A stretch of 64,000 bases of DNA from Bacteroidota bacterium (lineage in GTDB: Bacteria > Bacteroidota > Bacteroidia > Chitinophagales > Chitinophagaceae): assembly GCA_023437225.1 (NCBI GenBank), contig JAEZGS010000011.1, positions 310,001-374,000 on the forward strand, read 5' to 3'. A program made the position numbers and the translations under genes. Below the pieces are notes generated by a model that was not told where the DNA came from, searched no databases, and saw only the letters and a list, made by a program, of their open reading frames with translations. Position 1 is the first letter of the stretch; every line of letters starts with the position of its first letter. Of the stretch, positions 17,622-25,784 are shown one piece after another.

Positions 17622-18479
17622 ATGAGACAGCTCAAAATTGCTACCCAGATTACGAACCGTGATTCCCAGGCGGTCGAGAAGTATCTCCAGGAAATTTCGA
17701 AGATTTCGATGATCACTCCTGAAGAAGAGACCGTATTGGCGCAGCGGATCAAGATGGGTGACCAAAGGGCATTAGACAAGTTGGTGCAGGCGAACCTTCG
17801 TTTCGTGGTATCTGTGGCTAAGCAGTACCAGCACCAGGGATTATCTCTTAGCGACCTGATCAATGAGGGTAACCTCGGATTGATAAAAGCAGCCCAGCGT
17901 TTCGATGAAACCAAGGGTTTTAAATTCATCTCATACGCCGTATGGTGGATTCGCCAGTCCATTTTACAGGCGTTGGCAGAGCAGGGCAGATTAGTCCGCC
18001 TGCCTCAAAACAAAATTGGCACGTATAACAAGGCAAACAAGGCTTACATGGCTTTCGAGCAGGAGCACGAAAGAGAACCAAGTACTGAGGAGTTGGCCGA
18101 ACTGCTCGAAATGAGCGAAACCGAGATCAACAATATTTTCCAAAGCAATACCCGCCATACTTCACTGGATGCACCTGTGCATGAGGCCGAAGATGTGGCA
18201 ATGGGCGACCTGCTGGAAGGTAGCGATGATACCGATGATGACGTAATGAAAGATTCACTGCGTAACGAGATCCGTCGGGTACTTAAGTCACTCAGCCCTC
18301 GTGAAGCCGAGATCGTGAATGCATATTTCGGTCTTGACGGTGAAAACGGAGTTACCATCGAACAGATCGGGCAGAAATACGATCTTACCAAAGAGCGTAT
18401 TCGCCAGATCAAGGAAAGAGCGATCAAACGCCTCCAGAAAGCACGCTACAGCAATGCGCTGAAAGCATATCTGGGCTAA
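17622..18479 (+). CDS. rpoD: Primary RNA polymerase sigma factor (RpoD/SigA, short Bacteroidota type)
   Basis: The housekeeping sigma factor that directs RNA polymerase to TAnnTTTG promoters. At 285 residues it lacks region 1.1 and the long non-conserved insert, as is usual in this phylum. Region 1.2 is near residues 17-40 (DSQAVEKYLQEISKISMITP), region 2 holds LVQANLRFVVSVAKQYQHQG, DLINEGNLGLIKAAQRFD and FISYAVWWIRQSILQALAEQ, region 3 follows, and region 4 ends with TLSPREAEIV-like SLSPREAEIVNAYFGL and YDLTKERIRQIKERAIKRLQ. It stands alone with its own promoter and a strong terminator. Confidence 0.96.
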   Translation: MRQLKIATQITNRDSQAVEKYLQEISKISMITPEEETVLAQRIKMGDQRALDKLVQANLRFVVSVAKQYQHQGLSLSDLINEGNLGLIKAAQRFDETKGFKFISYAVWWIRQSILQALAEQGRLVRLPQNKIGTYNKANKAYMAFEQEHEREPSTEELAELLEMSETEINNIFQSNTRHTSLDAPVHEAEDVAMGDLLEGSDDTDDDVMKDSLRNEIRRVLKSLSPREAEIVNAYFGLDGENGVTIEQIGQKYDLTKERIRQIKERAIKRLQKARYSNALKAYLG

Positions 18480-18504
18480 GGAACATCGTTTCGAAAAATA
18501 AATT

Positions 18505-18538
18505 ATCCCTTTCTTTGTGTGAGAAAGGGATTTTTTTT
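18505..18538 (+). terminator. Rho-independent terminator of rpoD
   Basis: Perfect 10-bp stem ATCCCTTTCT / AGAAAGGGAT, 7-nt loop, followed by eight T residues. Confidence 0.9.
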
Positions 18539-18588
18539 GAGCTTAACTTTCATAACCATTGCCGCATAATAGTCCAAAGCCGCATTCA

Positions 18589-19485
18589 ATGTCAGTTTTT
18601 AAGTATGCTTCACAGTATCTATGGCTGGTGATTCCGTTGGTTTTCAGTGCCTGTGAAAAAGAAATTGATTTCAAATTGAATGAGGCATCACCTAAACTTG
18701 TAGTGGAAGCGATCATTGAGGATGAGAAAACGCCTACTGTAGTTTTGACGCGAAGCATGAATTACTTCGGTTCGTTATCCCCGGAAATGCTGCGAGATGC
18801 ATTCGTGAGAAATGCAGTGGTGACTATCTCAGATGGAAGTGAGTCGCGGGTAATGCGTGAATACGCTGATACAGTTTTCAACGACCTTATCCTTTATCAT
18901 TACTCCATAGACACCATCAATGAACCTCCGTTCAAAGGCAAACAGGGCGGCAATTACAGCCTCTCGATCAGCGTAAACAATGATCAGTACACAGCATCGA
19001 CAACTATTCCGCGGCTTTTAAAGACCATGGACTCTATATGGTGGAAACCTGCGCCAAATAACCCAGACACATCGCTGGTCGTAGTGATGGGTAAATTTAC
19101 TGATCCCGAGGGATTTGGTAATTACATCAGGTATTTTACGCGGGTAGGGGACTCTGCTTTTTTGCCCGGGTTTACATCGGTGTTTGATGACCAGATCGTT
19201 GATGGAACCAGTTATGATTTCCAGGTGGATAAGGGTGTGAACCGAAACGCCGAGATCGAATTTGAGAACTACGCATATTTCAGGAAAGGCGATACGGTTA
19301 CCATAAAGTTTTGTAACATCGATAAAGCGACTTACGATTTTTGGCGAACGCTTGAGTTTAGCTATTCAAGTATCGGTAATCCATTTTCATCTCCTACAAA
19401 AGTCATGAGTAATATCAGCGGTGACGCGCTCGGATACTTTGGAGGGTATGCGGTTCAATATGTCACCCTCGTTATCCCGGAATAG
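18589..19485 (+). CDS. DUF4249 lipoprotein
   Basis: DUF4249 proteins are outer-membrane-associated lipoproteins of Bacteroidota, usually encoded directly after a TonB-dependent receptor. The 298-residue product starts at the ATG at 18589 (MSVFKYASQYLWLVIPLVFSAC, lipobox FSAC, acylated Cys near residue 22); an upstream in-frame TTG is less likely. The mature part opens with EKEIDFKLNEASPKLVVEAIIEDE, the family's hallmark first strand, and ends with YFGGYAVQYVTLVIP. No receptor gene lies next to it here, so it is an orphan copy. Function unknown; possible adhesion or surface-lipoprotein role. Confidence 0.83.
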   Translation: MSVFKYASQYLWLVIPLVFSACEKEIDFKLNEASPKLVVEAIIEDEKTPTVVLTRSMNYFGSLSPEMLRDAFVRNAVVTISDGSESRVMREYADTVFNDLILYHYSIDTINEPPFKGKQGGNYSLSISVNNDQYTASTTIPRLLKTMDSIWWKPAPNNPDTSLVVVMGKFTDPEGFGNYIRYFTRVGDSAFLPGFTSVFDDQIVDGTSYDFQVDKGVNRNAEIEFENYAYFRKGDTVTIKFCNIDKATYDFWRTLEFSYSSIGNPFSSPTKVMSNISGDALGYFGGYAVQYVTLVIPE

Positions 19486-19544
19486 CCGTTATTCAACGTT
19501 TATGCACACGGACAATATGAGGATTTAATTAACTAGCGATCGAG

Positions 19545-19552
19545 TAATTTTG
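19545..19552 (+). promoter_or_regulatory. -7 promoter box of trxB-folB-TPR operon
   Basis: TAATTTTG fits TAnnTTTG, 17 nt before the trxB ATG. Confidence 0.45.
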
Positions 19553-19569
19553 GCAAATTTTATTTTAGT

Positions 19570-20520
19570 ATGGATTCGAGTACAGTAGAAAAAATACATT
19601 GTTTGATCATTGGGTCAGGGCCGGCAGGATATACCGCAGCGATCTATGCTGCGAGAGCAAACCTCAAACCTGTATTGTACCAGGGCATACAGCCTGGAGG
19701 ACAGTTGACGATCACCACTGAAGTAGAAAACTATCCGGGATATCCCGAAGGAATCCAGGGACCCGAAATGATGGTCCATTTTGAAAAGCAGGCTTCACGC
19801 ATGGGCGCTGATATTCGATATGGCCTCGCAACAAAGGTTGATTTCAGTGCATTACCGTATAAAGTATGGATCGATGATGAGAAACTGATCGAAGCAGACG
19901 CCATCATTATCGCAACAGGTGCGTCCGCAAAATGGCTTGGATTGGAAAGCGAACAGAGATTAAATGGATATGGAGTTAGTGCATGTGCTGTGTGTGATGG
20001 TTTCTTTTTCAGAGGGAAGGAGGTTGCAATTGTAGGGGCCGGGGACACTGCTGCGGAAGAAGCTTTATACCTTTCAAAGCTTTGTACCACGGTACATATG
20101 TTGGTTCGCAAGGACCAGATGAGGGCTTCGAAGATCATGCAGGAAAGAGTACACCGCACTCAAAATATAATAGTACATTGGAATTCAGAGACCGATGAGA
20201 TCATTGGGGATAAGAAGGTGGAAGCGGTGCGCATTCGTAACAACAAGACGAATGTGACTGAAACGCTGGCAATTAATGGTTTCTTTGTTGCGATAGGGCA
20301 TCAACCCAATTCAGACATTTTTAAAGGCTGGCTCGAAATGGATGATGCAGGTTACCTGAAAACGATACCTGGCACTTCAAAAACAAACATGGAAGGAATT
20401 TTCGCTGCTGGTGATGTGCAGGATAAGATTTACAGGCAAGCGGTAACGGCAGCGGGAAGCGGTTGTATGGCGGCTTTGGACGCAGAAAGATATCTGGCAT
20501 CAAAAGAACTCGGCATCTAA
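19570..20520 (+). CDS. trxB: Thioredoxin-disulfide reductase
   Basis: TrxB uses NADPH and FAD to reduce thioredoxin. The 316-residue protein has the FAD fold GSGPAGYTAAIYAARANL at the N-terminus, the redox pair Cys139-Ala-Val-Cys142 in SACAVCDGFFF, the NADPH fold VGAGDTAAEEALYLSKL, and a C-terminal FAD motif GIFAAGDVQDKIYRQAVTAAGSG. Length is normal for the low-molecular-weight enzyme. It heads a three-gene unit with folB (4-nt gap) and a TPR gene (overlap). Confidence 0.95.
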   Translation: MDSSTVEKIHCLIIGSGPAGYTAAIYAARANLKPVLYQGIQPGGQLTITTEVENYPGYPEGIQGPEMMVHFEKQASRMGADIRYGLATKVDFSALPYKVWIDDEKLIEADAIIIATGASAKWLGLESEQRLNGYGVSACAVCDGFFFRGKEVAIVGAGDTAAEEALYLSKLCTTVHMLVRKDQMRASKIMQERVHRTQNIIVHWNSETDEIIGDKKVEAVRIRNNKTNVTETLAINGFFVAIGHQPNSDIFKGWLEMDDAGYLKTIPGTSKTNMEGIFAAGDVQDKIYRQAVTAAGSGCMAALDAERYLASKELGI

Positions 20521-20524
20521 TATT

Positions 20525-20884
20525 ATGGTAACAGTAGAATTAAGAGACATCCGTCTTTCAGGCGCACATGGCATCCACGAAGGGGAAGCTGCGGTAGGTA
20601 ATCCCTATCTCGTCAATATCAAAGTCCACTATTTAGAGGGTGAAAGCCGCTTTGATTCGATACATGATACCGTTGATTACCAGCAGGTGTTTCAAATTTT
20701 GCAGCAAAGGATGAAAATTCCTTATCCTCTGTTAGAACAATTGGCGGACGGCATCGTTAGAAGCATCAAACATCGGTTTCCTCTTGTCAGGGAAATTGAA
20801 TTTTCAATTTATAAACTGCAGGCGGCAATCGACAATCTCAACGGGATGGTTGGTATAACGCTGCGAAAAAAGTTTGATGATTAA
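20525..20884 (+). CDS. folB: Dihydroneopterin aldolase
   Basis: FolB cleaves dihydroneopterin to 6-hydroxymethyl-dihydropterin in folate synthesis; folK, the next step, is at 53.9 kb. The 119-residue protein matches the family length and carries the start VELRDIRLSGAHGIHEGEA (family: l-x-a-y-G-c-H-G-v-x-x-E), DTVDYQQVF (usual D-x-v-d-Y), PLLEQLADGIVRSI and a final strand. It starts 4 nt after trxB and overlaps the next gene by 11 nt, implying translational coupling. Confidence 0.92.
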   Translation: MVTVELRDIRLSGAHGIHEGEAAVGNPYLVNIKVHYLEGESRFDSIHDTVDYQQVFQILQQRMKIPYPLLEQLADGIVRSIKHRFPLVREIEFSIYKLQAAIDNLNGMVGITLRKKFDD

Positions 20885-21641
20885 GCATTTGACCCGAGTT
20901 CTCTGCGTGCTGTTGTGTATCCTGCTTTCAATGAGTTCCCATAGCCAGGAAGTGCCCGAACTCTTGAATGAAGCGCGACAACTTGAAACTTCGTTGAAAG
21001 ACGAAGAGGCGCTCACGCGATATGTGCGGGTGCTGTCGATCCAGCCTAACAATCTGACAGCGCTTTGTAAGGCAAGTGAGCTCAGCAATGTGATCGGCAG
21101 AAGACAATCTACCAAAGAAAAGCAGCGCCAGTACTATAACACCGCCCTGACATATGCACGACGGGCACTCAGCATTAGTCCTCAATCTTCAGAAGCAAAT
21201 TTCGCGATGGCTTTAGCCATGGGCAGGCTTGCTCAAACTGCAGGAGGGGAGAAGCGAATAGAAGCAGTACGGGACATAAAAACGTACGCGGAGAAGTCTG
21301 TGCAGTACGACCCGAACAATTATAAAGGCTATCATGTTCTGGGAAAATGGCACCTGGAGGTAAGTAGTTTGAATTCGGTGGAAAAGCTGCTTGTTCGCAT
21401 CACTTATGGGGGCCTCCCACCCGCATCGGTTGACGATGCCATACGTTATTACGAAAAAAGCAGGCAATTAAATCCCGCTTTTCTACTAAATTATCTCGAG
21501 TTGGCTCGCGCTTACAAAGAAAAAGACCAGTACGAAAAATCGAGAGGCTATATTCAGTCGATGATGAAAATGCCGTCGGTTACTACTGACGATAATCGCA
21601 TCAAGAACGAAGCAAAGAAATTTCTTGAGGAATTAAGATAG
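20874..21641 (+). CDS. Exported TPR protein resembling the RMDN family
   Basis: A 255-residue protein with a signal peptide (MMIKHLTRVLCVLLCILLSMSSHSQ) and helical repeats. The segment from about residue 130 onward (IKTYAEKSVQYDPNNYKGYHVLGKWHLEVSSL...LLVRITYGGLPPASVDDAIRYYEKSRQLNP) follows the pattern of eukaryotic regulator-of-microtubule-dynamics proteins (RMDN1-3): a leader helix, an LGRW-like motif, a GxPPAS loop and a TPR. The eukaryotic members are membrane-contact and lipid-binding proteins; bacterial ones are uncharacterised as far as I know. Either of the first two ATG codons could be the start. It is coupled to folB. Confidence 0.75.
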   Translation: MMIKHLTRVLCVLLCILLSMSSHSQEVPELLNEARQLETSLKDEEALTRYVRVLSIQPNNLTALCKASELSNVIGRRQSTKEKQRQYYNTALTYARRALSISPQSSEANFAMALAMGRLAQTAGGEKRIEAVRDIKTYAEKSVQYDPNNYKGYHVLGKWHLEVSSLNSVEKLLVRITYGGLPPASVDDAIRYYEKSRQLNPAFLLNYLELARAYKEKDQYEKSRGYIQSMMKMPSVTTDDNRIKNEAKKFLEELR

Positions 21642-21678
21642 CCGCAGACTGGTGCAATCCGGCATTCCGCATGCTGTT

Positions 21679-22767
21679 TTAGTAGCTCTTCACCATAAAC
21701 ACACAATCTTCGATCTTCTTGATCTGTGCCGTTCTGTCAAGGCCTTTTACTACAGAATTCTTCGGCAGTTTAAGTTTTTCATCGAGGCTGTCTTTCGATG
21801 CCTCCTGAAGCGAGCGGAAAATATATTTCGATGTTATCGCGAATACGACTCCAAAAGTTTCTTCCTGCCTGGTATTGATGATACCAACGATCTCACCGTT
21901 GTGATTGAAAACAGGCCCACCGGAATTTCCGGGATTTGCAGTCAATCCGATCTGGAAGCTGATAGTGTCTCCACCAAATCCTGTTTTCGCACTCATATAC
22001 CCTTCATTATAGACGATCTCATCTTTGGGGTAGCCTAACGTATACAGCTGTTCTCCGAGCTCAGCACCGGAACGACGAATACCATAAGGAAGTGTTGACA
22101 CCGGCTTATAATCGTTATCGTCGATTTTCAGGATTGCCAGATCTGCATTAGCGTTTATGTGAACGATCTTTGCACGGTATTGTTGATTCTTGTTTTCTAC
22201 TATTACCGACGTGGAGTTCTTTATTACATGAGCGTTTGTGATAAGATAGCCACGACCATCAATAAGAAAGCCTGTACCACCCGATTTGATTGGAAGTTCA
22301 GGAGCCTTCTGGCCCTTAACATATTCAACCTGTTGCTTAAGTGCATCCACGGTACGGCGGGTGTGTTCGAATTTCCGATTCAGTTCCTGTACATACTTTG
22401 TGTTCTCTTTCTTATTTACATAGAACGCACCACCGGCAATTAAAAATGTAGTGACTCCAGCGATTGCTGCAGCAACACCCATTACACGCTTATATTTTTT
22501 CCATAGCTGAAGAACCACAGCAGGAGGGTTCATGGGTTTGATCGAACCATCATCAATCAGTTGATTGTGTACGTCGCTCAATGTTGATTTATAATTTTTC
22601 AGCTCAACAAAGTTTTCGATCTGCCCAAGGAAAAGCGAATGCTCAACCACCAATTGATCAACCGTAGGATTTGACCTGCGAAGTTGTTCAAACTCTGCTC
22701 TTTCCTGCGGGTCCATTTCGTTCCCCAGGTATCGCTCAACAGCCTCTAGTAATTGCATCGATTCCAT
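21679..22767 (-). CDS. Membrane-anchored trypsin-like protease with anti-sigma-like N-terminus
   Basis: A 362-residue protein. Residues 6-75 (AVERYLGNEMDPQERAEFEQ onward) look like the cytoplasmic N-terminal segment of anti-sigma factors in this phylum. One membrane helix spans about 95-117, a short coiled coil follows (125-152), then a trypsin-like (S1/DegP-type) domain with His180 (LITNAHVI), Asp209 (NADLAILKI) and Ser282 (GNSGGP). There is no PDZ domain. It starts within the stop of the sigma gene (TAATG, 1-nt overlap), so the two are translated together. Probable role: signal-dependent control of the sigma factor by a periplasmic protease; inferred from architecture and context. Confidence 0.85.
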   Translation of the reverse strand: MESMQLLEAVERYLGNEMDPQERAEFEQLRRSNPTVDQLVVEHSLFLGQIENFVELKNYKSTLSDVHNQLIDDGSIKPMNPPAVVLQLWKKYKRVMGVAAAIAGVTTFLIAGGAFYVNKKENTKYVQELNRKFEHTRRTVDALKQQVEYVKGQKAPELPIKSGGTGFLIDGRGYLITNAHVIKNSTSVIVENKNQQYRAKIVHINANADLAILKIDDNDYKPVSTLPYGIRRSGAELGEQLYTLGYPKDEIVYNEGYMSAKTGFGGDTISFQIGLTANPGNSGGPVFNHNGEIVGIINTRQEETFGVVFAITSKYIFRSLQEASKDSLDEKLKLPKNSVVKGLDRTAQIKKIEDCVFMVKSY

Positions 22768-23336
22768 TAGATACGCTCGTTTTTATATTCGGTAAAGAAT
22801 AGTTTCTTCAATCGCATCAGGCATTTATATTTCTGGTTTTTCGCATTGTCTGCGTTTGTATATCCGAAACTGCCTGCTATATCGGACATATTTCTCTTTT
22901 GTATGTAGAACGCTTCCAGTAAGCTTTTACACGGTTCTCCAAGTCCTGAAAGGGCGCGTTCCATTGTTTGAAACTCCAGGTTCTTTTGTTCATGCAGTTC
23001 CAATTCATCTTCTACTGCCACAATATCTTCCCTGCTGCTGATATCCGGTACATATCGTTGTAAATACTGCAATCGTTTCAGCCACAACCTGCGGCATACA
23101 GAATATATGTAAGTCTTCAACTGGCAATTCAATTCGAACGAACCGGATCTCGACTTCTCATACAGAACGATCATCGCTTCCTGGAAAATATCCCTTGCCT
23201 CATCATTGCTGCCATTATTGTTAACTACGAGCGACTGAACCATATTGTAATGCCGGGCATAAATAACTTCAATTGCCTGTCTATCGTTCTTCGCCAGTCC
23301 TTCGAGTAACTTTGTGTCGCTAAGCTCTGCTTTCAC
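22767..23336 (-). CDS. ECF-type RNA polymerase sigma factor
   Basis: A 189-residue sigma-70 family protein of the extracytoplasmic-function group. Region 2 is near residues 14-75 (LLEGLAKNDRQAIEVIYARH, NDEARDIFQEAMIVLYEK) and region 4 near 125-175 (LSGLGEPCKSLLEAFYIQ, MSDIAGSFGYTNADNAKNQK). The GTG at 23336 preceded by AAAGG is preferred; a TTG at 23390 would add 18 residues. The gene is coupled to the anti-sigma/protease gene downstream. Region 4 resembles the group that often controls envelope functions in Bacteroidota. Confidence 0.88.
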   Translation of the reverse strand: MKAELSDTKLLEGLAKNDRQAIEVIYARHYNMVQSLVVNNNGSNDEARDIFQEAMIVLYEKSRSGSFELNCQLKTYIYSVCRRLWLKRLQYLQRYVPDISSREDIVAVEDELELHEQKNLEFQTMERALSGLGEPCKSLLEAFYIQKRNMSDIAGSFGYTNADNAKNQKYKCLMRLKKLFFTEYKNERI

Positions 23337-23519
23337 TGAATAACCTTTAATTAATACGTGTTTGTGGAGAAAGTAACCCAGAACCTGCAAATTGCAGTAT
23401 TATTTCGCAGTTTGTGCGGGCCTCGGAAAAAAGTAAAATTTTTTTATAAAACCACAGGTTACCTTTTTCCTGCCTGGGTATAAACACCAAATCATTCATT
23501 AACAAACAAAACACGGAAA

Positions 23520-23711
23520 ATGAAAAAGTTGATGTTAGTTTTGGCTATCGCTGGATTCGTAGCCTGCAATAACAATTCAGAAGGTACAGATGCTACTGCA
23601 GATACTACCACCATCGTTACTCCAGATACAGCAGTAATCGCTCCTCTGGATACAACTGGTGCAGTTGTAGATACAACTGCTGCTGGTACTACAGTTGACA
23701 CTACTAAATAA
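23520..23711 (+). CDS. Small Asp/Thr-rich lipoprotein
   Basis: A 63-residue protein with a clear lipoprotein signal (MKKLMLVLAIAGFVAC, probable acylated Cys16). The mature part is low-complexity, made of Ala, Thr, Asp and Val with repeated DTT and DTTG words and no charged basic residue until the last position. An A-rich leader (AACACGGAAA) precedes the ATG. It is divergent from the sigma/protease pair with about 180 bp between them, and a terminator follows, so it is an independent unit. Function unknown; a candidate target or envelope component of the adjacent sigma system. Confidence 0.75.
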   Translation: MKKLMLVLAIAGFVACNNNSEGTDATADTTTIVTPDTAVIAPLDTTGAVVDTTAAGTTVDTTK

Positions 23712-23742
23712 GTTTTTTTCATATGGCAAGCAATCGTTAGAG

Positions 23743-23768
23743 GCCGTCCTGTTCTCAGGATGGCTTTT
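23743..23768 (+). terminator. Terminator of the small lipoprotein gene
   Basis: Stem GCCGTCCTG / CAGGATGGC (9 bp with one G-T pair), loop TTCT, followed by TTTT. Confidence 0.7.
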
Positions 23769-23820
23769 CCTAAAATCGGACTCTAATCGATGGCTTATCT
23801 AAATGAACGAGCCTTTAGGC

Positions 23821-23856
23821 AAAAAAAAGACCCTCTTTAAAAAGGGTCTTTTTTCA
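23821..23856. terminator. Bidirectional terminator between the lipoprotein gene and icd
   Basis: Stem AGACCCT / AGGGTCT (extended by A-T pairs) flanked by eight A residues on the left and six T residues on the right, so it can end transcription on both strands. It lies 17 nt past the icd stop. Confidence 0.85.
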
Positions 23857-23872
23857 TTATTGATGGTTTGTG

Positions 23873-25108
23873 TTATGCATTCATCTTAGCAATCAGATTT
23901 TCGTTGATCGCATCGAGAAACTCTTCCGTATAAAGATAATGTTGTCCATGAGTGACCTTATTCCCATGGATACACACAGCAAGATCCTTTGTCATCTTTC
24001 CGCTTTCAACTGTTTCAATACATACCTGCTCGAGGCTGTCTGCAAACTTTATCAAATCCTCGTTTCCGTCAAGCTTACCACGAAAAGCAAGTCCTCTTGT
24101 CCACGCAAATATGGATGCAATTGGATTTGTCGAGGTCGGTCTGCCCGCCTGGTGTTCCCTGTAGTGACGGGTAACCGTTCCATGAGCAGCTTCAGCTTCC
24201 ATAGTTTTTCCATCAGGAGTTACAAGAACCGATGTCATCAGACCCAGCGATCCAAAACCCTGGGCAACGGTATCGCTTTGCACATCGCCATCGTAATTTT
24301 TACATGCCCAGACAAAATTGCCGTTCCATTTTAATGCACTTGCAACCATGTCATCGATCAACCTGTGCTCGTATGTAATTCCTGCTTCCCTGAATTGCTG
24401 AAGAAACTCATTTTGATAGATCTCTTCGAAGATGTCTTTAAAGCGCCCGTCGTATTTTTTAAGAATCGTATTTTTTGTTGACAGATATAAAGGCCACTTT
24501 TTACTTAACGCCATATTAAAGCAGCTTCTGGCAAAACCCTGGATGCTTTCATCCGTGTTATACATGCTCATTGCTACACCATCGCCTTTGAAATTATACA
24601 CTTCAAAAGTTTGCGGTTCACCACCGTCTTCCGGAGTAAAGGTCATGGTAAGCTTTCCTTTTCCTTTGATTACGGTGTCAGTTGCACGGTACTGATCTCC
24701 GAAAGCATGACGGCCAACGATGATCGGTGCGGTCCAGTTTGTTACAAGTCGTGGAATATTTTTGATGACAATTGGCTCGCGAAAAACAGTGCCATCAAGA
24801 ATGTTACGAATCGTTCCGTTCGGGCTCTTCCACATTTGTTTAAGATTGAATTCTTTCACCCTTGCCTCGTCCGGAGTGATAGTTGCACATTTAATGCCCA
24901 CGCCATGTTCCCTGATGGCGTTCGCTGCATCAACAGTAACCTGATCACCTGTAGCATCACGGTGTTCGATACCCAGGTCGAAATATTTAATATCTACTTC
25001 AACATAGGGAAGGATCAACCTGTCTTTAATGAACTTCCAGATAATGCGGGTCATCTCATCACCATCGAGCTCTACAACGGGATTGGTCACTTTGATTTTT
25101 TCTTTCAT
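23873..25108 (-). CDS. icd: NADP-dependent isocitrate dehydrogenase (eukaryotic-like type)
   Basis: Converts isocitrate to 2-oxoglutarate in the TCA cycle. The 411-residue protein opens with NPVVELDGDEMTRIIWKFIK, diagnostic of the homodimeric type II enzyme related to mitochondrial and cytosolic eukaryotic IDH rather than the E. coli type. Also visible are TITPDEARVKEF, SPNGTIRNILDGTVFREPI, the metal/substrate segment DDMVASALKWNGNFVWACKNYDGDVQSD, and GTVTRHYREHQAG near the C-terminus. It has a TACTTTTG promoter box and shares a bidirectional terminator with its convergent neighbour. Confidence 0.95.
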   Translation of the reverse strand: MKEKIKVTNPVVELDGDEMTRIIWKFIKDRLILPYVEVDIKYFDLGIEHRDATGDQVTVDAANAIREHGVGIKCATITPDEARVKEFNLKQMWKSPNGTIRNILDGTVFREPIVIKNIPRLVTNWTAPIIVGRHAFGDQYRATDTVIKGKGKLTMTFTPEDGGEPQTFEVYNFKGDGVAMSMYNTDESIQGFARSCFNMALSKKWPLYLSTKNTILKKYDGRFKDIFEEIYQNEFLQQFREAGITYEHRLIDDMVASALKWNGNFVWACKNYDGDVQSDTVAQGFGSLGLMTSVLVTPDGKTMEAEAAHGTVTRHYREHQAGRPTSTNPIASIFAWTRGLAFRGKLDGNEDLIKFADSLEQVCIETVESGKMTKDLAVCIHGNKVTHGQHYLYTEEFLDAINENLIAKMNA

Positions 25109-25134
25109 AATAAATTTATTTTAATCGCGGTGTG

Positions 25135-25142
25135 CAAAAGTA
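25135..25142 (-). promoter_or_regulatory. -7 promoter box of icd
   Basis: TACTTTTG on the minus strand matches TAnnTTTG, 26 nt before the icd ATG. Confidence 0.5.
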
Positions 25143-25183
25143 AGCCATAAATACTTCCATTTACATTTCCGTGTATTATTATC

Positions 25184-25190
25184 TATCTTG
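25184..25190 (+). promoter_or_regulatory. Promoter box of the tandem Crp/Fnr genes
   Basis: TATCTTG, one T shorter than the consensus, ends 5 nt before the ATG at 25196; the mRNA would be leaderless. Confidence 0.4.
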
Positions 25191-25195
25191 CGAGT

Positions 25196-25780
25196 ATGAA
25201 GGAAATAGTAAAACAATTCGTATCGCGGTATCTTACAGTATCGGATAGTGATATTGATTTCCTTTTACAAATGGGTGAAAGAAGAAATTTCGATCGCAGG
25301 GTCCGACTCATCGAAGAAGGAGATACCGAGAAGTACATCAACATTGTCCTTCGCGGGTTGGCGAAAAAATCTTTCACACATGGTAAAGAAGTGTATGTCA
25401 CGCAGATCGCTACAGAAGGCCAACTGATCAGTGCGGCGGATTCATTTTTGTCTAATCAACCTACAGTGTATTGCATCGAGACAATTGAACCTACATTATT
25501 TCTTTCCTTTACTAACAGCGCCATCCATACGCTGTATGAAACTGATAAGAAATGGCAACAGCTTGGAAGGTTGCTTCTAACACGTTTGCTGGTAGATAAA
25601 GAACGCTGGGAACTAGACAGGGTGCAGTTTTCAACACATGAGCGACTAAATGCATTCATTGAGAGACACAGTGAACTTGTTAACCGGGTTCCGCAAAGAA
25701 TACTTGCATCCTACCTGGGCATACAACCGGAAACTTTCAGTCGGCTAAAGAACAATGTTAAGCTCAATCCGATCCAATAA
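25196..25780 (+). CDS. Crp/Fnr family transcriptional regulator (first of tandem pair)
   Basis: A 194-residue protein with an N-terminal cyclic-nucleotide-binding-like barrel (about residues 20-120; IEEGDTEKYINIVLRGLAKKSF is the first conserved part) and a C-terminal helix-turn-helix (RVPQRILASYLGIQPETFSRLK, about 168-188). The barrel lacks the Arg-Ser cAMP-binding signature of E. coli Crp, so cAMP binding is unlikely. Its paralogue follows 4 nt downstream. Both are divergent from icd. The regulated genes cannot be told from sequence. Confidence 0.87.
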   Translation: MKEIVKQFVSRYLTVSDSDIDFLLQMGERRNFDRRVRLIEEGDTEKYINIVLRGLAKKSFTHGKEVYVTQIATEGQLISAADSFLSNQPTVYCIETIEPTLFLSFTNSAIHTLYETDKKWQQLGRLLLTRLLVDKERWELDRVQFSTHERLNAFIERHSELVNRVPQRILASYLGIQPETFSRLKNNVKLNPIQ

Positions 25781-25784
25781 GATC

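Noticed and set aside
17622..18479. Sigma gene considered as a stress (RpoS-like) factor
   Set aside because: Regions 1.2, 2 and 4 match the primary sigma factor of Bacteroidota, whose usual length is about 285-290 residues.
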